From: Saccharina japonica
Taxonomy: Eukaryota > Sar > Phaeophyceae > Laminariales > Laminariaceae
NCBI GenBank assembly: GCA_008828725.1
Contig: MEHQ01002823.1
Location: 108,178-172,177, forward strand
Direction: 5' to 3'
DNA length: 64,000 bases
The position numbers were made by a program, and so were the translations under genes. Below, one piece after another: positions 47,301 through 58,095 of the stretch. Numbering within the stretch: the stretch's first letter is position 1; the number at the start of each line of letters is the position of its first letter. The notes under the pieces are model-generated. The model had not been told where the DNA came from and made no database searches. It saw nothing but the letters and a program-made list of their open reading frames with translations.

Positions 47301-49250
47301 ATGATGTAGAAATCACACACCCAAAACGTCACACAAAAAACAGCATCCATAAGTACGTACTCCTCGTAGCCGAGATCTGGCATAAATCCTGCCATTACAC
47401 ACTTCGAGCCGGAGATCCGTGGTGGTAGATGTCGGTGTGGCAAAAAAGAAAACTAACCTGCCGAGAGTACGGTAAAAAATATTCTACCATGAATATGGCT
47501 GTCTTGTATGTAGTGCTATCGGTGCGCTATCCGTTTAGGGTCATGGAACTTAAAACACTGAAGGTCCCGCTATACGTGTAACGGGGTCGGGGATTCATTT
47601 CGGTATTGTGGGCGGAAGCACCCGAACGCACACGGCGAACTATACGGTTGGAAAATTATCAGGCATATCTTGCCGACCGATCCCGTCTCTCAGCAACGAC
47701 GCTAACAACGCTTCTAAGCAAGCACCAGAGAAACATCAGAGAAAGCAATTTACAGCAGCTATGTATATCCACACAGCCAAACCCAACAAAAGCCAACGGG
47801 GAAACCACCCACCCCCACCCAACACATGTCCTACCATACCGCTATTTCCTTCAGATAAGAACAAAACCGCTCACCATGAGGAAAACGTACGCGATCTCGT
47901 TAAATCCAAAGTCACAAACAATATCTGTACAACGCAAACGGTTACTCCTCTGCCCGCGCTGCCGATTGCGCGCAGACATTCGAAAAATCAGACATTTCCC
48001 TCTACCTTTGTGGGTTACCGAGAGCATGCTCCCGTCCAAATAACGCCAAAGCAGGGTGATAAACGAATTCCCTCCCCGGCAGATGTGTGAGCTTCCATAG
48101 CTCCAATCCTATTTCAGTGCCAGCCCTCTCCCCCCCCTCCGGAAGGCAACGCGCAAAACGTTTTTCTCCAACAAAATCAACCCCCAGCACAGCAAATTCT
48201 GCCTTTGTACATAAACAAATGATTCGCCCGCGACGTCGATACTCGTGGAGTTCGTTCACGAGCGACGCCCTTAGGTCGATCCCCCCGCAAAAGAAAAAAA
48301 AACACACAACACCACCACCTCCCTTTGTATAGCCTCCTCGTTGACGCCCGTATACCTGCCCACCAGTAGATGACCAAGAAACACCTGACAAGCACCGAGC
48401 TCAAGAGGGAACCCACCAACTGCGCGGCGGCATATTCAGCAGCAGCCATAGCGGCGGCGTCAAACGACCGCAGCAGATTCAACTAACCCGCCACGCTTGC
48501 CTCGGACGGTAACCGAGACAAACGCGCCGAGACTGCCGCGGTCGATATATTCAAAGGGTTACAAAGCTATCATCCCACCTCACCCCGGCCTACCACGACC
48601 CACCTAGAACAAATTTTCGGCGCCTTAGCCCGGCCAGGGGGCCAGATCAACCACAACCCGGGGCAGGGCAGAGTCAGTCGCGCGATCGATCACGCCTACC
48701 ACAGCACTGGGCGCACCACTGTGCCGTACCGTATATATGTATCACTTCATACAGACTATAGGAGGGGGGACACCACCCCTTGGCACCCACCCTTATATTT
48801 CCTCTCCAGAATCCAAAACTAGAGCCCGTAAGCAGTCCCAGTTCTGCACGCCGGCAAATATGAGCCGCTGCCCCCCCCCCCCCCGGCGTAAAATCCCGTT
48901 TCCCAACGCCAAAGCCACAAAGCTCATTCTCGCACTCTCCGGGGGAAAAAAAATGACGAGCAACTGAACTCTCATCTTTCGGGGTGCACACATACAGCAG
49001 TAGACTGACATGCCCCCTGCCAACCGCGTGGAGAACACAGAATGAAAAAAACGAAAAGCAGACAGCCTGTCTCTATAAGAAAGGCTGTAGACGCAATAAA
49101 CACCTTTAGGATACACCAATCCCCCGTCCCCGCCACCACCCCCACTCCCACCCCCTCTCCTCCGTCTAATCCTTCCAATACCCGCAGCAGGCAGGACTCC
49201 GCTTGCAACGTGCACTAACCTCCTCTGAGGCCAATATACGGGCACCAACA
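44341..49250. other. Intergenic, no supportable gene
   Basis: Contains (AGC)n at 45060-45091, (GGT)n at 45196-45220 and pyrimidine-rich blocks at 46740-46830 and 47030-47075. Short plus-strand frames near 47600-48090 and minus-strand frames near 48000-49340 are compositional and carry no motif. The 3' UTR of the glutamine-rich gene probably occupies the right end. Confidence 0.5.
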
Positions 49251-50817
49251 CTAGTTCGCCCTGTGCCCCCCACCCCTGCCCCCATCTCCCACGGCCACGG
49301 CGCGCGCCGGCCCCATCGGCGTTCCGTTGGTCTCTCCCCACCGCCGAGGCTTCTCGCCCTCCGGCAAGGCGCGCCTATCAGCTACCGCCACTGCTGCGGC
49401 CGCTACTGCCGCCGCGTCTCCATCCCTCAAAGACTCCACCCCCTGCGACGAGGATCCGTGCGGGACGTTCACCGCATCTCCTCCTCCTCCCCCACTCGTG
49501 TTGATCCGGCCTCTTTCCCGGTCCCGCCCCCCACCCCCCCCTCCGTTCTTTGGCGACACCGAAGGAACAGAGAAGGCGGGGGCAGTCGTCCCGTTAGCAT
49601 CGCCGGGGACGTTCCCCATGGACCGAATCCCCACTCCTAGATGAGCAGGGTATGATCCAGCAGCACTCACTGGCTGTCTCGCGCCTTCCGCCCCGCCCCC
49701 ATCGGCCCTCGGGGGTGGTGCGCCGCCGCCGACGCCGTTTCTCTCAGGCAAGCTCCCTCCGCCCCCGCTCCCTTCCCTCCCAGCGACACCGACGGGGTAC
49801 TGCAAAGTTTCCGGTGTTGGCGCAGAACCCTGCTGTTGCTGTTGCTGCTGTTGGTGGTGATGGTGGTGCTGCCTCGATTCTTCTTCTCGCGAAGCCGCCA
49901 CTGCCGCCCCTCGCCCCCCTGCAGCGCGACCATCCGACTCTCCTTCGTCCTCGCGTTTCAATCGACGCGCCATGAGAAGCGACCCGGGACCAAGATCCCC
50001 CGGTCCCAGCGCGCCGGCAGCCAAAGTCTGCGCGTGCTGCTGCTGCTGCTGCTGCTGTTGCGGGTGCCCTAGCCCAAGTCCCAGAGGTAGCGACGCACCC
50101 AATCCTGCCGCCGATTGGTCTGGTGGTGCCGCAAACTCGTGAGGGTGCTGCTGCCTGCCGATAGGGGACGGTCGCCCGGAACCCGCTTGCTGCGACGCTA
50201 AGTTGGCCCCCGGGTTCAGGCTACTCTGACCTTCCTCAGGCTCGATCGACGGAGGATACCCCTGGTAGGGCCCCTGAGGGAGCGCGAGCGGGTGGAGCTG
50301 TGGTTGCTGCTGCTGCTGTTGATGGTGGTGGTGCTGTTGCTGTTGTTGAGGTCCCTGCGCCTGAGACATGACGACGTGCTGCCAAGGCCCCATGAGCTGC
50401 TCGGACCACCCGGCAGGAGGCTGCCACGAGCTGACCATGCCCATCGTGTGCCCGACGCCGACGCCTTGGTTAGGGGGCACCATACGCCCCGCAGCATTCC
50501 CAACGCCACCGGGGGGGAACATCATCATGCCCGGAGCACCCGTGCCCGCCTGCTGGGGATGCCCCCCTCCACCTAAGCTCATGACCATGTTCTGTCCCGT
50601 TAGGCCCGGAAACTGCATCGGCGATATACCCTGGGTCCTCGCCGCCTGCGCGTTCATGGCGTGCTGGTGCATCCCGCCAGCGTCGAGGTGCCCGGAGCTC
50701 ACGCCTGGGGCACCTCCCGCGCCCAACAGGTGCGGTGCCCCCACCCCGACCATCCTCTGCGCGGTGAGGCCCATAGGCCCGACCTGCTGAAGTGCCATGC
50801 CGAGGTGCTGCTGCTGC

Positions 50818-50852
<35 letters not shown>

Positions 50853-51404
50853 TTGTTGTTGTTGCTGCTGCTGCTGCAGCTCATCGTGCCCGGAGTGCCC
50901 CATGAGCATCCCTGCCCCCGCATGCCCCCAGAGGGAAGGCATTCCGCCCCTGCCAGAGGGGTCCAGGAGGTTCGGGGGGTAGTGCGGCGTCATCTGAAGC
51001 TGCGCGTTGTTGTAAGCATGGCTGAGCAGATGTGGCGGCAGGCCTGGCATGAGAGGCGCGTGGGGGAGGCGCACTCGCGGGTCGTGATGCGTCGCCACCG
51101 CCGCCGCCAGCCCCGCCGACTCGGACAGTATGCCCGGCTGCTGCTGCTGCACCTGCTGCTGCGGCTGTTGCTGCTGTCGTCGGAAGGAGTCAGCCTCCGC
51201 CTCCACTCTAGAGCGCTGGACCGCGAGGTAGCCCCCTGGGGTAGTCGCCGGCAGTTCATTCGGCAAAGCGGAGGCCAGGGATGGACTGCCGCCCAAACCG
51301 ACCTCGGGCCAAGAGGCGCTAATCTCGGACCCGTTGCGCTCGTCCCCCCACCCTTCTGAGTAGCCCATTTCGCCGGAGCCATGCTGCAAAGACCACGACC
51401 ACAA
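49251..51404 (-). CDS. Glutamine-rich protein of unknown function
   Basis: Long open frame (717 codons) ending at TAG 49251-49253. It starts at a TTG; the first in-frame ATG is at 51368. A real start may lie in an upstream exon (51640-51803). The protein begins MGYSEGWGDERNGSEISAS and then holds QQQQPQQQVQQQQ, a roughly 24-residue polyglutamine run (about 50800-50880), several His/Gln mixes, Met/Gly/Pro-rich segments (LPHAPLMPGLPPHLLSHAYN), and a Ser/Gly/Arg-rich C-terminus. The Q runs use mixed CAG and CAA codons, which argues for selection on the protein rather than pure repeat expansion. No folded domain is recognised. The composition resembles transcriptional co-regulators and prion-like proteins; that role is inference. 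Confidence 0.65.
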
Positions 51405-51639
51405 CCGGGCAGCATCGCCGGGGGAAACGGGGAAGCAGGAACGCGCAGAGGCAGACGAGTAACGGGACGAACACAGATCAGAAGGGTTTTGAGACTGAGG
51501 AAACTAACTAAATTAAGCGAAGACAAGAGCTCTGACTGCGCTCTGGGACCGCAGTTCACCCTCCTACCCACCTTCCCGCCACCTCTTCTTCTATGCCGTA
51601 AACCCTAACTCCCCCCCACCCTTACGGAAATTCACCTAC

Positions 51640-51803
51640 CAAGCACTAAAGTTGGGGTTCGGGTAAGGGGTAGGATACATGGTGGGGTTGCCAAGACGCA
51701 GGAGGGCCACAGCCACCGCACCTTCATTGTCCGCTGGTTGCGTAGTTGATTGCTGTAGCGAACTTCCAGGCCCGGAAAGCGAATCTTGAACCTCTTGAGC
51801 CAT
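51640..51803 (-). CDS. Probable 5' exon of the glutamine-rich gene
   Basis: ATG at 51803, 54 codons (begins MAQEVQDSLSGPGSSLQQS, ends YPTPYPNPNFSA) plus two bases, followed by the donor GTAGGT. Composition and codon use look coding and match the Gln/Ser/Pro style of the next gene. The nearest strong acceptor (51383, CTTTGCAG) is in the wrong phase for the polyQ frame. A phase-compatible but weaker acceptor (GAGATTAG, exon from 51318) would give 743 residues. Confidence 0.45.
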
Positions 51804-51953
51804 TGATTTGACGCCGCGAAGTCTGTTCGCGCGCAAAGCCAGTATATACGGCCATGGTGCGACACGTCATTGTAACGAGGAAAAGCGCCAACAAGCCAAA
51901 CAAGGAAAGAAAGTCAGAGTGGAGCAGAGTTTTACAGCAAAACTTGGACGTGT

Positions 51954-52000
<47 letters not shown>
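51954..52000 (+). repeat. Poly(G) run of 47 bases
   Basis: 47 consecutive G directly abutting TGTACTCATG of a dispersed repeat copy. It is the longest homopolymer in the window and would be expected to form G-quadruplexes. Confidence 0.95.
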
Positions 52001-52001
<1 letters not shown>

Positions 52002-52105
52002 GTACTCATGTCATGCATGACCGTAGTCGTTTGACGACAGACCCTCGCATCCCTACAATGCCGGGATGGGGCACGTCGGGTTTTCACCGACCAGGCAAGA
52101 CATTT
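52001..52105 (+). repeat. Dispersed poly(G)-linked repeat, 5' truncated copy
   Basis: TGTACTCATGTCATGCATGA, then CCTCGCATCCCTACAATGCC, GGCACGTCGGGTTTTCACCG, and an end after ACCAGGCAAGAC. Joined to the G47 run. Confidence 0.85.
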
Positions 52106-52614
52106 GGGAGGGAGATACAAAATAAAGGAAAGGATTATTAGAGAAAGGGAACCTTCCGAGAAAAATCCGTGGTTAGTTCGTAAGAGAGAATGCGGCATGT
52201 TGGTTCTATTCTGTGCCCCCCCGGGTGACATAACATGAAGAACCGTGTTACATGTACCGGGTGGGAGGAGGGACGACACCTGTGACCACGGCTTGTTCTA
52301 TTTTGCCCAGAAGGCCGTTGAGGCCGTTTCTAGACACGAAGCAGCTTTCAGCTCTCGTATCAACCGTCCACAGAAAGAGCACAAAAAAACAACAAAAACG
52401 ATCCGATTGACGATGATAGGGAAAGCATCCAGACACGCCCCGTGGAATTTCTAGAGTAGATCGGAAACCGAGCTATCTGATCCTCTCAATCCGACGGCAT
52501 AAGATTAGCCTTAGAGCGGAATCCTTTTCGCAAAGACAAGCCGAGCCAAACAACTCCAAAAGCCATGACGTTTTTTTTTATTTTTGTTCCCCAGTTACTT
52601 CGTGCTCCCATTGC

Positions 52615-52880
52615 CGTCTCAGGAAGTGGCCGCACCAGAAACTAAATGAACTCATCGAAGCGGTCATCCATATGCAAGTCCGCCTCACAAGCGGTTCTTA
52701 GTAGGATGCAGCTCGCCCTTCATGCGACTCGCCCAACACCTCACGGCGCTTCGCGCTTGGTGCTAGCAATGTCTGCCTGGTCGGTGAAAACCCGACATGC
52801 TCCGTCCCGGCATTGTAGGGATGCGAGGGTCTATGGTCATACGACTACGGCCATGCATGAAAATGAAGTACACCCCCCTC
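52615..52880 (-). repeat. Dispersed poly(G)-linked repeat, full-length copy
   Basis: The best-preserved copy. It runs (minus strand) from a G-run through TACTTCATTTTCATGCATGG, the CATCCCTACAATGCCGGGAC core, TTTTCACCGACCAGGCAGAC, ACCAAGCGCGAAGCGCCGTG, CGCATGAAGGGCGAGCTGC, ACCGCTTGTGAGGCGGAC and CATATGGATGACCGCTTCG to CTGGTGCGGCCACTTCCTGA. Length about 265 bases. Confidence 0.85.
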
Positions 52881-52994
52881 CCCCCATTCCTAGCTTTTCA
52901 TGTTCAGCAAGTTTTTGCGGAGATGGCCGAAATTCGCCTGGAAACCCCACTGCCACCGCACCCACGTCTTGGGGGTACACTACCGGCCCTCTCA

Positions 52995-53750
52995 GGGCAT
53001 GTCTAAACAGAAACGAAAACGAAAAACGAAAAACGAAATGACAAAAAACAGGCCGCTGATTGGTCCTTGGTACAAACGTGTTCCCCTTCGTTTTTTTTGT
53101 TCTGAGAAAATCAACGATTTACAACCTATTGCCCAAAACATAAAAGTTGACAGCTGAAAAACGAAAAGGAGAACGAAAGCACGAACAGCAACAATTCAGC
53201 GTGTCCTACTGGTCAGCGCAGCCACGTCAAAATATCACATCAGGACTGCCGCACGCAGCACGCAACCCACAGCTAGCACGGCAACACAGCCGCACAGACC
53301 CCCCGTAAACAGCCAGGAGGCCAACCACAACACCAGCCCCGGCGCTCTAGGGCCTTTGTTTGCCGGCGTTCGAGCCAAAGCGAAGAGAATTTGAGTAGAG
53401 ATCAGCATCAGCCCTCGAGAATGAGGTTGGAAGTTCGCTCTCAGTATAATTTGAATTTTGATCCCGGGGCGTCAAAGTTGGACACGCGACCACCTCCATG
53501 GGAGACCCAATGACCTCCCGGTATCGAATTGTCGTCGCTTCTGCCTGCTCCTCTGGTGTGCCTGTGGTGCCGAGCGCTAGATTGTCGGCATGTGTACATA
53601 GTTGTGAACAGCCCATGGCTTGTGCTCTCAGTTTTTTTTCGCCTGGATCTTGCTGTTCCCAATTCGTTTCTGTTTGGAGACGTCGGCTAAAATGATGCCG
53701 AAAACGAAATGATTTCGTTTTTCGTTTTTCGTTTCTGTTTAGACATGCCC
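52995..53750. mobile_element. 756-bp terminal-inverted-repeat element, 3-bp TCA target duplication
   Basis: Ends are GGGCATGTCTAAACAGAAAC on the left and its complement GTTTCTGTTTAGACATGCCC on the right, extended by AACGAAAA-type repeats to about 45 bases. TCA lies directly outside both ends (52992-52994 and 53751-53753). A 3-bp duplication with a GGGC..GT(C/T)TAAAC end resembles PIF/Harbinger elements; that placement is inference. The interior holds a decayed copia fragment and no transposase, so it is non-autonomous. Confidence 0.8.
53440..53640 (-). pseudogene. Decayed Ty1/copia reverse-transcriptase fragment
   Basis: Within a minus-strand frame the segment LALGTTGTPEEQAEATTIRY followed by REVIGSPMEVVACPTL resembles the end of copia-type reverse transcriptase, where TPEEQAEM..PYRELVGSLM..... 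precedes TRPDI. Only about 35 residues are recognisable; the rest of the polyprotein is missing. It lies entirely inside the 52995-53750 TIR element. Confidence 0.55.
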
Positions 53751-54583
53751 TCATTAGAAAGTGCCCCACAAGAAACTCAGCCTCAACATTACGGGGGAAA
53801 TAAGGATGACGACAGCTACGTAGTATAATGAAGTTGGTGTGGGACACACCCCTTTCTCAAATAATAAAGTAAGCCTAAGCCCGATTTCTGGTTTCTTATG
53901 AGCGGGCCGGTACTGTTGACTACTTGAAATTACAGTAGGAAAAAAATGCAGTGGTTGAACGCTTAACGCGGCAAACCTGGGGCGTTCTTGGTTCCGTTTG
54001 AAACGGTCGCGACAAAACGGGCAAAACATTCCAAAGAGACGCCATCATGTGTATGTATGTATGTGTGTTATTGTTTCCGGCTTTAAGCTCGAATTATGAG
54101 CAAGTTTTGGGATATGGCTGGGAGCGCCAGAAAAATCCCCTCTTTGTTACCACTGCACCCGCACTATTTCATGGAAGGAAAACTACTTGGACTTAGAGTG
54201 GAAATAGTTTCACAGTGGTTAAGAGGCCTAAACGCGGCAAATGTCTGAGACGTTCTTGGTTCCGGTTTCAACGGATGCAACATACCAACATACCGGCAAA
54301 ATACCATAAGATCCATCAGTTTTTTCCCCCCTATTCTTCCCCCCCCCTCGATCCTCAGCTCAAACGTCAGCAAGTTTTGCGGAAATGGCTGAAAGCGTTT
54401 GCAAACTCCGTTTCCCCACTGCACCCATGTATTTTGGGGATAACATGCTTGAAACTACATGCGTATAATATGTACGAGAGTGGGGACAAAAATTGCAGTG
54501 GTATCACCCCTTGAGAACTGCAATCCCGTCTCGGTGACGAATTACTTGGAATTAGAGTACAACGTCTCCACACAGAGCCGGTC

Positions 54584-54655
54584 GCCCTGGTGGTCTAGTG
54601 GTTAACCTCGAATGTTACTGAGGTTGAGATCGAGGGTTCGAGTCTCCGTATGGAC
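54584..54655 (+). ncRNA. tRNA-like sequence, probable SINE head or tRNA-Glu-like pseudogene
   Basis: CCCTGGTGGTCTAGTGGTTA matches the 5' part of eukaryotic tRNA-Glu. The A box TGGTCTAGTGG (54591-54601) and B box GGTTCGAGTCT (54635-54645) have normal tRNA spacing. However the acceptor and T stems do not pair well and the anticodon loop has eight bases, so a functional tRNA is unlikely. A SINE head or pseudogene is the better call. Confidence 0.55.
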
Positions 54656-54712
54656 TTCTTTATTTTCAAATGACACCCACTAACTGTCCAGGGCGCCTGT
54701 TGTATCGTGGGT

Positions 54713-54860
54713 CTAGGCACCATTCGACGCGAGTCGGCGAGGGAAGAAACTGTCCAACTCTTGTCGTGATACAAATGCAAGGCACGTACCGAGGTGGGGA
54801 GGGGGGGAGAAGAGCCTACGAGTATGAGTGGCCCCGGATCTGAGATACGGAGGGAGCAGG
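54713..54860 (-). repeat. Dispersed repeat, copy A (partner at 62145-62290)
   Basis: Shared order with the second copy: CGACG(C), CGAGGGAAGAAA, AAGGCA(T/C), GTGGGGAGGGGGGA, GAGCCTAC, CCCCGGATCTGAG. It starts just after the tRNA-like piece, which could make it the body of the same SINE. The second copy, however, lacks the tRNA-like head. Confidence 0.6.
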
Positions 54861-55518
54861 AGCAAGAAGGACGAATATAATACTCGTACGCAGGATGGAA
54901 GAAAACCAAAAACAGCGCAGTGCAGTGCAGTAGCAAAAAGGTTCACGAATCGCGGTAAATACGAGGCGTTCTTGGTTATGGCTAATGTAACAGCAGTCGC
55001 GACTAACGGGCAATATTCCAAGAACCATCACGTTTATTTTTTATTTTTATTAGGCCTTTCGATTCTCAGCTCGAACGTCAGTAAGTTTGCCGAGATGGCT
55101 AAAAACCGCCAACAGCAGTGATATCATACCACTAAGAAAACAAACATGGTTGACACACCACAACTTCTCATGATGGCTTGATTCCAGGAAATTTCTGCGA
55201 CCACCGGAAAGCACAGCAGTCTGGTATCGACAGCGGATAGCGACCAGGCAGCGAAAATAAACTAAAATATGCACGATGTAGGCGCCAAAACTATGTATGG
55301 GCTACGTACGTACGACAACTTTTTAGCTCATGGGCGCCAAAGGACGCTGATTTCGGGCGTGACAAACGGCACACCGCTTTTGCGCTTGTGCACGACACGG
55401 GCCCGCGGTCGGAGATAGCCAAACATCAAATGAAACGTACGCCACTATCGCTGACGATACATGGACATGAACACGCTGCTATAATACCGCTGTTGCGGTT
55501 CGACCACGACCGCCCTGT

Positions 55519-55620
55519 TATACGAGGCATGGACTGACCAAGCAACGCCATACAGGTGTCATGACACATCTATGAGGCTTGGACTGACCAAGCAACGCCA
55601 CACAGGTGTCATGACACATA
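55519..55620 (+). repeat. Tandem duplication, 2 x about 50 bp
   Basis: Two head-to-tail copies built on GGACTGACCAAGCAACGCCA, ACAGGTGTCATGACACAT. Four differences between them. No coding content. Confidence 0.9.
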
Positions 55621-55787
55621 TTATCAGTTTCTGTGTATGCCATTAGTTGATTAAGTTGTACAGTTTGCGTAACTTGGGGGGCCAGAAGGGTTGCATAATA
55701 GAATACTCGTACTCGTGTTATATGATACCACTGAATATTCCCGGATCAACCTGGACCAACCTCCAAGTCCGACCGAACAAAACAGTG

Positions 55788-55910
55788 AGCAGTTTCGAAA
55801 GGGCGCTATGCTATAGCGCCCGTTCCTCTTGAGTCGTGAGACCAAACAGTGAGCAGGTTTCGAAAGGGCCACTTATAGCGCCCGTTCCCCCTTGAGACGT
55901 GAGACCGCTC
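55788..55910 (+). repeat. Tandem duplication, 2 x about 63 bp
   Basis: Two copies of AACAGTGAGCAG, TTTCGAAAGGG, TATAGCGCCCGTTCC, CTTGAG, CGTGAGACC. The first carries a palindromic GGGCGCTATGCTATAGCGCCC; the second has lost it. Confidence 0.85.
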
Positions 55911-57490
55911 GTGGACCCGTGCTACTACAGCAGCACGATTAGTGCGGCAGAGTGCTGCTATAGTGCGGCAGAGAGGGCACTTTTCGGCCAAACAGTTACC
56001 GGTTCACAGGGCTCCTCGCCCAAGAAACTGCTCAATAGATTGGCGGCCCCTTTCGTATTGACCTTTCAATTTATACTTGGTATTTGCGACTAGCCATACC
56101 ATCGAGATTTGGTAATCGGGTATATAGCGCGTACCTGGTACACTTGTTTCTCGACATCGGGTTTTGGGCGGAGGTATATACCTCTCAGTGAGGCACGCTC
56201 CCCGAGGAAAAAGTGGTATTACACCCCCCCCTACTGCACTTAACTATGCCCCACACAAACCGGTATGCTGTGTATCATAGCGGCCGTTCCGACCCGAGAT
56301 TGCTGGTCACTGGCGAGAGATGCATGCATACAAATATTTCCCAACAACCTCCAGCCTTCTCCGCTAACCGTAAGTCAGACTACTGCTGCTGAAACATGAA
56401 AAGTAAAATCTACTGCTGTATGTAGTACGTACCGTTCGTTTCGTGGTGCAATACAACAGCACTCGTAATTTTTCGTCAACTACCTCCAGGACGTACATAC
56501 ATATAGACCAGAGCATACCGCCATATTTAACACTATGGTTGAGCCACGCTTGTGTACCAGACCGAGAGGCATATCCCTATACACGTAACCATTGCTGTTT
56601 GGGACATGGGGCTATTAAATATAAATAGGATGATATAGCGTAGCGTATCCTCCAACCATGGTATCGATCGAGTAAGTGGTAATCAGTAATCAGCCTTCAA
56701 TTGTCCCACGAAAAAACCTCCAACGCAAGGGTATTTATAGAGACAAATTCCGAAAAGAGCATGATAAGACCCCTCATTGTGCAGTCACCGCGGCGGCGCA
56801 TGTTACGATGCTTACGAGCACGTCAGCAGCCACCACGGAACAGACCATCAGCGGCCTGCCTTCCTGCCCTTGGGTCCTTCGCCGGACCGACGAAAAAACA
56901 AAACGGAGAGCTCAAGCGCCCCTTCATTCACACTGTTGCGCTCCGAAGCACCTTCATACCGTATACCGTACTACTGTACAGTAGTTTACACCTACATATT
57001 TTATACAACACAGTACAAACAGCAGGTGTGTGGTATCTGGTATGTGATACCGGTGTATAGACTGAAGAACGAAGAGGGAACTACTTTAAAGCTACTCGTT
57101 CGTACAGCAGGACGAACAGACGAATACACCGACTCTTACCACGCGAACGTTTGGCGAGATACCTACACACTACGAATATAATATACTCGTATATGTATAT
57201 TTTCTGGAAGGTGCGAGGCCGGTTCCTCCTCCAGCCGCCGGCGAAATCTTGCGCCGACCTGTACACGTTTAAACTTTTCACCCAAGTACATACCGGTACA
57301 CCTGGTACATAATAACAAGTAAGTGGACTACAGGTAGTACAGCAGTCGAATCAAAACGCCGTTGACAGCAGTACCATCAAAACGTCAAAAGTCAAAACCG
57401 GCACCAGGTACGTACTCGTATACCCTACAACAAACTTTGCACATACGTATATACATGTAACGTACATACCAGGCATAACCGCTACACTCC

Positions 57491-57633
57491 TATTAGGGGG
57501 GGGCATAGTAAATACTACTGTAGTGAATAGGACCTGCACACACACGGTGCACACAAAAACCTACATATTTCCCTACTTTTACCAACAATATTTGGTCCCC
57601 TATTTACTAGTGTTTACTATGGCCCCCCGTAAC
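57491..57633. mobile_element. MITE with AGTAAACACTAGTAAATA ends, copy 3
   Basis: Left end TATTAGGGGGGGGCATAGTA, right end TTTACTAGTGTTTACTATGG, CCCCCCGTAACA. It shares the internal ACCAACAATATTTGGTCC with copy 2. The left arm is more diverged. Confidence 0.75.
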
Positions 57634-57762
57634 ACAGTAACACTTCAAAATAAAAAATAAAACCCCCCTGAATTACGACAGAGAAACCCCGTTGACAGCA
57701 GTAGTAGTAGGTACCGCATACGACGTATATATATACACATAAAACACATTTAAAGCCCTCAC

Positions 57763-57916
57763 CCTGCGTGCCACAGATTTTCCCGAGCTGCCACGCCATC
57801 GCTTTGATGCTATCCCAGCTCACGGGATAACGGTTCTCGCACATCCAAACGACGTGCTGGTAAAGCTCCCCTTCGACGTCCTCCGGCAAGCTTATCGTCC
57901 GAGAAGGAGTCGTCGG
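57763..57916 (-). pseudogene. CENP-B/Tc5-type helix-turn-helix exon fragment of a transposase
   Basis: Between an acceptor (TTTCGCTTTAG) and a donor (GGTGAGGG) the frame reads PTTPSRTISLPEDVEGELYQ and continues HVVWMCENRYPVSWDSIKAM, AWQLGK. The pattern (P..L....E.EL...I......PVSW..I...A..L) matches the CENP-B/Tc5 DNA-binding helix-turn-helix found in pogo/Tigger-like and other DDE transposases. No DDE catalytic part is visible nearby, so this is a fragment or one exon of a domesticated gene. Confidence 0.5.
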
Positions 57917-57962
57917 CTAAAGCGAAATCAAACAAAAATTCACCCATGGCGGCGGCGGCGGC

Positions 57963-58095
57963 GGGGGGGGGGGGGTGTACTTCATTTTCATGCATGGCCG
58001 TAGTCGTATGACCATAGAGACCCTCGCATCCCTACAATGCCGGGACGGAGCATGTCGGGTTTTTACCACATTGCTAGGACCAAGCGCGAAGGCGG
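57963..58095 (+). repeat. Dispersed poly(G)-linked repeat, partial copy
   Basis: G12 run, GTGTACTTCATTTTCATGCA, GGCCGTAGTCGTATGACCAT, the CATCCCTACAATGCCGGGAC core and a short ACCAAGCGCGAAGGC end. It directly abuts the 5' side of the helix-turn-helix exon. Confidence 0.8.

Noticed and set aside
47606..48090. Plus-strand frames of 145 and 160 codons
   Set aside because: Two overlapping frames of equal length, no motif, no splice context, composition like the surroundings.
50661..51359. 232-codon plus-strand frame with a polyleucine run
   Set aside because: Antisense shadow of the CAG/CAA tract in the glutamine-rich gene.
54584..54655. Functional tRNA gene
   Set aside because: Acceptor stem and two T-stem pairs do not form and the anticodon loop is eight bases; kept only as tRNA-like.
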